From Martelella lutilitoris (GTDB taxonomy: Bacteria > Pseudomonadota > Alphaproteobacteria > Rhizobiales > Rhizobiaceae), in NCBI RefSeq assembly GCF_016598595.1, contig NZ_CP066786.1, forward strand, positions 3,673,501 through 3,737,500: DNA of 64,000 nt, given 5' to 3'. Position numbers and translations under genes: made by a program. Positions within the stretch are counted from its first letter, which is position 1, and the number at the start of each line of letters is the position of its first letter. The notes under the pieces are model-generated. The model saw only the letters and a list, made by a program, of their open reading frames with translations, had not been told where the DNA came from and made no database searches. Below, in pieces: positions 59,535 to 64,000 of this stretch.

Positions 59535-59562
59535 AAAAAAGCCGCCTTTTGCGGCGGCTTGT
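59535..59562 (-). terminator. Intrinsic terminator between 5S rRNA and tRNA-fMet
   Basis: Minus-strand arms AAGCCGCC and GGCGGCTT (59553-59560 and 59539-59546) pair around a short loop and run into six T. It is the best-formed intrinsic terminator in the window, yet it stands between 5S and the tRNA, where read-through is usually expected. Confidence 0.7.
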
Positions 59563-59700
59563 TATCGGCAGTCGCCGTATTGTTGTGAGAAGATATTCTT
59601 TGCTCAGCGCGACCGCGCGTCGCCGATTGTTCGGCGCGCCGTGTGCAGCGTGGCCGAAGGCCACGATAGCGTGAACACATAAACAATGTTGCATTTGGCA
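59563..59700 (-). other. 5S to tRNA-fMet spacer
   Basis: About 140 bases with small hairpins (for example CGTGGCC/GGCCACG near 59650) and short GC-rich strings such as CGGCGCGCCGT that resemble pieces of the rRNA spacer module. No gene. Confidence 0.4.
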
Positions 59701-59819
59701 GACCTGGCAGCGACTTACTCTCCCGTGCCTTAAGACAAAGTACCATCAGCGCTGGGGCATTTCACGGCCGTGTTCGGAATGGGAACGGGTGTTAAGGACC
59801 CCGCCATAGCCACCAGGTC
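59701..59819 (-). rRNA. rrf: 5S ribosomal RNA
   Basis: About 119 nt. The ends GACCTGGTGG (5') and GCCAGGTC (3') form helix I. Internal landmarks are CACCCGTTCCCATTCCGAACACG and GCCCCAGCGCTGATGGTACT, typical of alphaproteobacterial 5S. Ends are placed by helix pairing and could be off by a few bases. Confidence 0.93.
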
Positions 59820-60177
59820 GGCCAAATGCAGCATGTTTTCGAGAAGCTGGAAGGGTTTGTTTTGTCCTCACGCTGTCGCGGCTTGCGCCGCTTCGCTCCG
59901 GACGGGGCGGCGCATGAGCGCCGGCGGCCGGTCGGCCTTGCGAAGCCTTTGGCTTCGGCCTTCCCCCGCGATGCAGGAGCAAGGATACAAGGACGTGAGG
60001 TCTGTTGTTGTATTGGCGCTTCGTCAGTCAGCAGTCGCAATGCCTGTCGAGGGACGACCCTCAGCAGCTTGCCTGCGTCGCGAAGCGGCCCGTCGGAGCG
60101 CAGCGGCGAAGCCGCGACAGCGTCAGGACAAAAAGATCGTGTTCATCGCGTTGCGATGAACATGAACAATGAGAACG
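59820..60177 (-). repeat. 23S-5S spacer with an inverted pair of the rRNA-spacer module
   Basis: One copy of the GC-rich module lies at 59860-59911 (it contains CACGCTGTCGCGGC and GCTCCGGACGGGGCGGC) and a second, inverted and slightly diverged copy lies at 60085-60133. In RNA the two would pair into a stem of about 45 bp enclosing about 170 bases. Related copies occur inside the 23S gene and in the 16S-23S spacer. No gene was found between them. Confidence 0.75.
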
Positions 60178-60385
60178 ATCAAGCCGATCGAGCGATTAGT
60201 ACCGGTAAGCTTCACACATTGCTGCGCTTCCACACCCGGCCTATCAACGTTGTCGTCTACAACGGCTCTGATAGGGAACACTCGTTTTCAGGTTGGTTTC
60301 CCGCTTAGATGCCTTCAGCGGTTATCCATTCCGTATATAGCTACCCTGCTATGCGGCTGGCGCCACAACAGGTCCACCAGAGATA

Positions 60386-60419
<34 letters not shown>

Positions 60420-60446
60420 CCTGTCAATATTCCTACACCCACGGCA

Positions 60447-60487
<41 letters not shown>

Positions 60488-60533
60488 ACGTACCGCTTTA
60501 ATTGGCGAACAGCCAAACCCTTGGGACCTGCTC

Positions 60534-60573
<40 letters not shown>

Positions 60574-60602
60574 AACCCCGTCGATATGGACTCTTGGGGG
60601 TC

Positions 60603-60656
<54 letters not shown>

Positions 60657-60779
60657 GCGGGACCACCGGATCACTATGACCGACTTTCGTCTCTGCTCGA
60701 CTTGTCAGTCTCGCAGTCAGGCGGGCTTATGCCATTGCACTCGACGACCGATTTCCGACCGGTCTGAGCCCACCATCGC

Positions 60780-60826
<47 letters not shown>

Positions 60827-60980
60827 ACCATACACTGTCCCGGATCCGGATCACGGATCGCGGTTAGACATCCACGAAGATAAGGGTGGTATTTCAAGGA
60901 TGGCTCCACAAGAACTGGCGTCCCTGCTTCAAAGCCTACCACCTATCCTACACATGCCTTGGCGAATGCCAGTGTAAAGC

Positions 60981-61011
<31 letters not shown>

Positions 61012-61084
61012 GACCGCAGGAACCCCGCATCTTCACGGGGAATTCAATTTCACTGAGTCTGCGTTGGAGACAGCGGGGAAGTCG

Positions 61085-61166
<82 letters not shown>

Positions 61167-61850
61167 TGGGGCTTCGATTCAATGCTTGCACATCTCCTCT
61201 TAACCTTCCAGCACCGGGCAGGCGTCAGACCCTATACGTCGTCTTAAAGACTTCGCAGAGCCCTGTGTTTTTGATAAACAGTCGCTACCCCCTGGTCTGT
61301 GCCACCCTCCGATACTTGCGTATCAAAGGGTCACGCTTCTTCCGAAGTTACGCGTGCAATTTGCCGAGTTCCTTCAACGCAGTTCTCTCAAGCGCCTTGG
61401 TATACTCTACCTGACCACCTGTGTCGGTTTCGGGTACGGTCTCACGACGGGGCTATTTCCTGGAACCGCTCCACCGCACACTCAATCCAATAAGAATGTA
61501 CGATTTGTGCAATCCGTCACCACCGCCTGGCCCACGAATATTAACGTGGTTCCCATCGACTACGCGTTTCCGCCTCGTCTTAGGGGCCGGCTAACCCTGC
61601 TCAGATTAACTTTAAGCAGGAACCCTTGGTCTTTCGGCGAGAGGGTCTCTCACCCTCTTTATCGTTACTCATGTCAACATTCGCACTTCCGATACCTCCA
61701 GGAGCCCTCACGGGTCTCCCTTCATCAGCCTACGGAACGCTCCGCTACCACGTGGATAAATCCACATCCTCAGCTTCGGTGCATGGCTTGAGCCCCGGTA
61801 CATTTTCGGCGCAAAGACCCTTATTTAGACCAGTGAGCTGTTACGCTTTC

Positions 61851-61882
<32 letters not shown>

Positions 61883-62387
61883 TGGTTGTTTTGGGATCCT
61901 CACATCCTTTCCCACTTAGCCATGACTTGGGGACCTTAGCTGGAGGTCAGGGTTGTTGCCCTTTTCACGACGGACGTTAGCACCCGCCGTGTGTCTGCTG
62001 AACAGTACTCCTCGGTATTCGCAGTTTGGTTAGGATCAGTAAGACGGTGAGTCCCCATAGCCCATCCAGTGCTCTACCCCCGAGGGTATTCATTCAACGC
62101 TCTACCTAAATAGATTTCGCGGAGAACCAGCTATCTCCGAGTTTGATTGGCCTTTCACCCCTAGCCACAAGTCATCCCAATCTATTGCAACAGATGCGGG
62201 TTCGGTCCTCCAGTTGGTGTTACCCAACCTTCAACCTGCTCATGGCTAGATCACTCGGTTTCGGGTCTAATGCATCTAACTCAATCGCCCTATTAAGACT
62301 CGCTTTCGCTGCGCCTCCACCTACCGGCTTAAGCTTGCTAGATACACTAAGTCGTTGACCCATTATACAAAAGGTACGCCGTCACCC

Positions 62388-62648
62388 GCTCATCAAATGC
62401 TTCGCATTTGTTCGCCGTATCTTCTGTCCTCACGCTGTCGCGATCCTAGATCGCTTCGCTCCGGACGGGGCGGCCAATAATGGCCGACGCGCGGTCGCGC
62501 TACAACGACGCCAATTGGCGCCCGTAGGCCGACCGGCCGTCGCCGCTTATGCGGCGCGCCGTCGCAGCCCCAGCAGGTCGAAGACCTGCGGTACGGGGCG
62601 CGAGACATAAAAAACGTTCTCAAATTCGAAGAATTTGAAGAACGGGCT
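62388..62648 (-). other. 23S intervening sequence at the helix-25 position
   Basis: About 260 bases interrupt conserved 23S sequence roughly 570 core nucleotides from the 5' end, the helix-25 site known from several alphaproteobacteria. It carries the module copy at 62424-62475 and a second shared block at 62527-62602 (contains AGCCCCAGCAGGTCGAAGAC). Local hairpins close each end. RNase III excision is expected for this class. Confidence 0.8.
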
Positions 62649-63041
62649 CCGACTGTTTGTAGGCATCCGGTTTCAGGTTCTCTTTCACTCCCCTTGTCGG
62701 GGTGCTTTTCACCTTTCCCTCACGGTACTGGTTCGCTATCGGTTATGCACGAGTACTTAGGCTTGGAGCGTGGTCGCCCCATGTTCGAACAGGATTTCAC
62801 GTGTCCCGCCCTACTCAAGGACAATGACTGTTCTACGCATACGGGGCTATCACCCATCTCGCCAGGCTTCCCAACCTGTTCTGCTTCATTCATCATTGCC
62901 ACTGGCCTCATCCGCGTTCGCTCGCCACTACTTGCGGAGTCTCGATTGATGTCCTTTCCTACGGGTACTTAGATGTTTCAGTTCCCCGCGTTCGCTTCTT
63001 AACCCTATGTATTCAGATTAAGATACCTTTTAGCGATATCT

Positions 63042-63360
63042 AGAAACCATTCCGGTTGCCTATCGGCAACCCGACTGATCTGTTTTGTCCTCACGCTGTC
63101 GCGATCTTCGATCGCTTCGCTCCGGACGGGGCGGCCAAAAATGGCCGACGCGCAGTCGCGCTTGCCTCAGGAGCGTGGCTCCTTCGGATTTCATTTCCCA
63201 AACCAACGTGGAAAAAGAATTCGGTGCTAAGCACCGCAAGGCCGACCGGCCGTCGCCGCTGATGCGGCGCGCCATCGCAGCCCCAGCAGGTCGAAGACCT
63301 GCGGTACGGGGCGTGAGATCAAATAATTCCAGACAAATCATTCCAACCGGAATGATTTTC
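63042..63360 (-). other. 23S intervening sequence at the helix-9 position
   Basis: An insert of about 310 bases sits about 145 nt from the 23S 5' end, the helix-9 site common in Hyphomicrobiales. Its base is a long stem: GATATCTAGAAA with ATTCCGGTTG (63035-63058) pairs with the segment 63344-63368. Inside are the module copy 63083-63136 and the shared block 63240-63316, both highly similar to those in the helix-25 insert, plus an 80-base stretch not found there. Confidence 0.85.
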
Positions 63361-63505
63361 TAGATATCTAAGGTGGGTTTCCCCATTCGGATATCCATGG
63401 ATCAAAGCTTATTCGCAGCTCCCCACGGCTTTTCGCAGCGTATCACGTCCTTCATCGCCTGTGCATACCAAGGCATCCACCAAATGCCCTTAAGACACTT
63501 GATCG

Positions 63506-64000
63506 TTCTCATTGCTGATGTTCATCTCTTTCTTGTCCTCACGCTGCCGCAGCTTGCGCTGCTTCGCTCCGGACGGGGCGGCGAACGATCGCCGACGACC
63601 TTTCGGTCTACGGGAAGTCCCTCGCAACGTCTTTCGCAGGTTTTATGAGAACAAACACCGGGCCTTTTGTATAACCCCGGCCGATGCCATCAACACGATC
63701 TGACCACCGACCCAACAAAGTCGGCAGTCCTCATTTTCAAGACTGAATGTTTCTTTTCGTTCTTCGTAGCGCAAGCGCGCGTCGCCGGAAATCCGGCGCC
63801 CCCGCGGAGGATAGGCCCGAAGGGCCGCTCATCCGTGAGCGATAAAAGAACTAAAAAGACATTCGTCTTTTTAGACCAGCTTCTCGAGATAATGTCCGAT
63901 GATGTGCGGTCAGGCGCATCAATCCAACGCATCCGTCAGATGAAGGACAAGTCCCTCAAACAACAGATCGTCGTTACAGACAGAGCTTCCTTCCAAAACC
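63506..64000 (-). other. 16S-23S spacer, proximal part
   Basis: The spacer continues past the window edge. It contains a module copy at 63532-63582, a perfect 10-bp hairpin CTAAAAAGAC/GTCTTTTTAG (63851-63874) and several GC-rich stem-loops between 63760 and 63840. I looked for tRNA-Ala and tRNA-Ile, usual in this spacer, and did not find them in these 495 bases; they may lie further on. No protein gene is supported. Confidence 0.6.

Noticed and set aside
63506..64000. tRNA-Ala or tRNA-Ile in the 16S-23S spacer
   Set aside because: I searched by eye for their acceptor and anticodon arms on the minus strand and found neither in the visible part.

Overview
The window reads as a chromosomal segment of a GC-rich alphaproteobacterium of the order Hyphomicrobiales (Rhizobiales). 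Supporting signs are the IalB and SapC family proteins, the ribose-type ABC, TRAP and TTT importers, the beta-ketoadipate genes, and a 23S rRNA gene interrupted at both classical alphaproteobacterial intervening-sequence positions (helix 9 and helix 25). I cannot name the genus from sequence alone.

Layout. (1) 1-11658, all minus strand: cell-envelope genes. There are two giant autotransporter adhesins, one cut by the left window edge and the other broken by a frameshift near 8717, with an ialB-sapC type pair between them. (2) 12252-27444: an aromatic-acid funnel. pcaI-pcaJ-pcaF converge on pobA. Next comes a hydroxycinnamate operon: SDR dehydrogenase, crotonase, TRAP transporter, MarR regulator, aryl-CoA ligase, amidohydrolase and acyl-CoA dehydrogenase. 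It ends with an IclR regulator and an AraC regulator. Read together, the genes import p-coumarate-like acids, activate them to CoA esters, shorten the side chain to 4-hydroxybenzoate, hydroxylate it to protocatechuate and finish beta-ketoadipate to succinyl-CoA plus acetyl-CoA; the ring-cleavage genes lie elsewhere. (3) 27548-41852: a carbohydrate or polyol cluster with a split transketolase, two zinc-type alcohol dehydrogenases, a BisC-like molybdoenzyme, a four-gene ABC importer, an FGGY kinase, an AraD-like aldolase/epimerase and a SorC regulator. Two divergent promoters share the operator-like pattern TTTACA-N21-TGTA(A/G)A. (4) 41919-42844: a winged-helix regulator gene broken by two frameshifts. 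(5) 43083-52494: a LacI-controlled import and salvage cluster with an ABC importer, phosphotriesterase-like hydrolase, glutamine-amidotransferase-like protein, inverted ribokinase-like gene, BtpA, TenA-like protein and M20 amidohydrolase. I could not match this combination to a described pathway, so it is the best candidate here for a new system. (6) 53133-59250: a TTT importer, HpcH aldolase and LacI unit with a decayed dhaK, bounded by repeats and an IS110 remnant. (7) 59400-64000, minus strand: the 3' part of an rRNA operon (23S, 5S, tRNA-fMet); the 16S gene lies beyond the right edge.

One GC-rich repeat module occurs in both 23S intervening sequences, in the 16S-23S spacer and, as an inverted pair, in the 23S-5S spacer. 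It appears to have spread within this one operon. No CRISPR array, intact prophage, integrase or defence island was seen.
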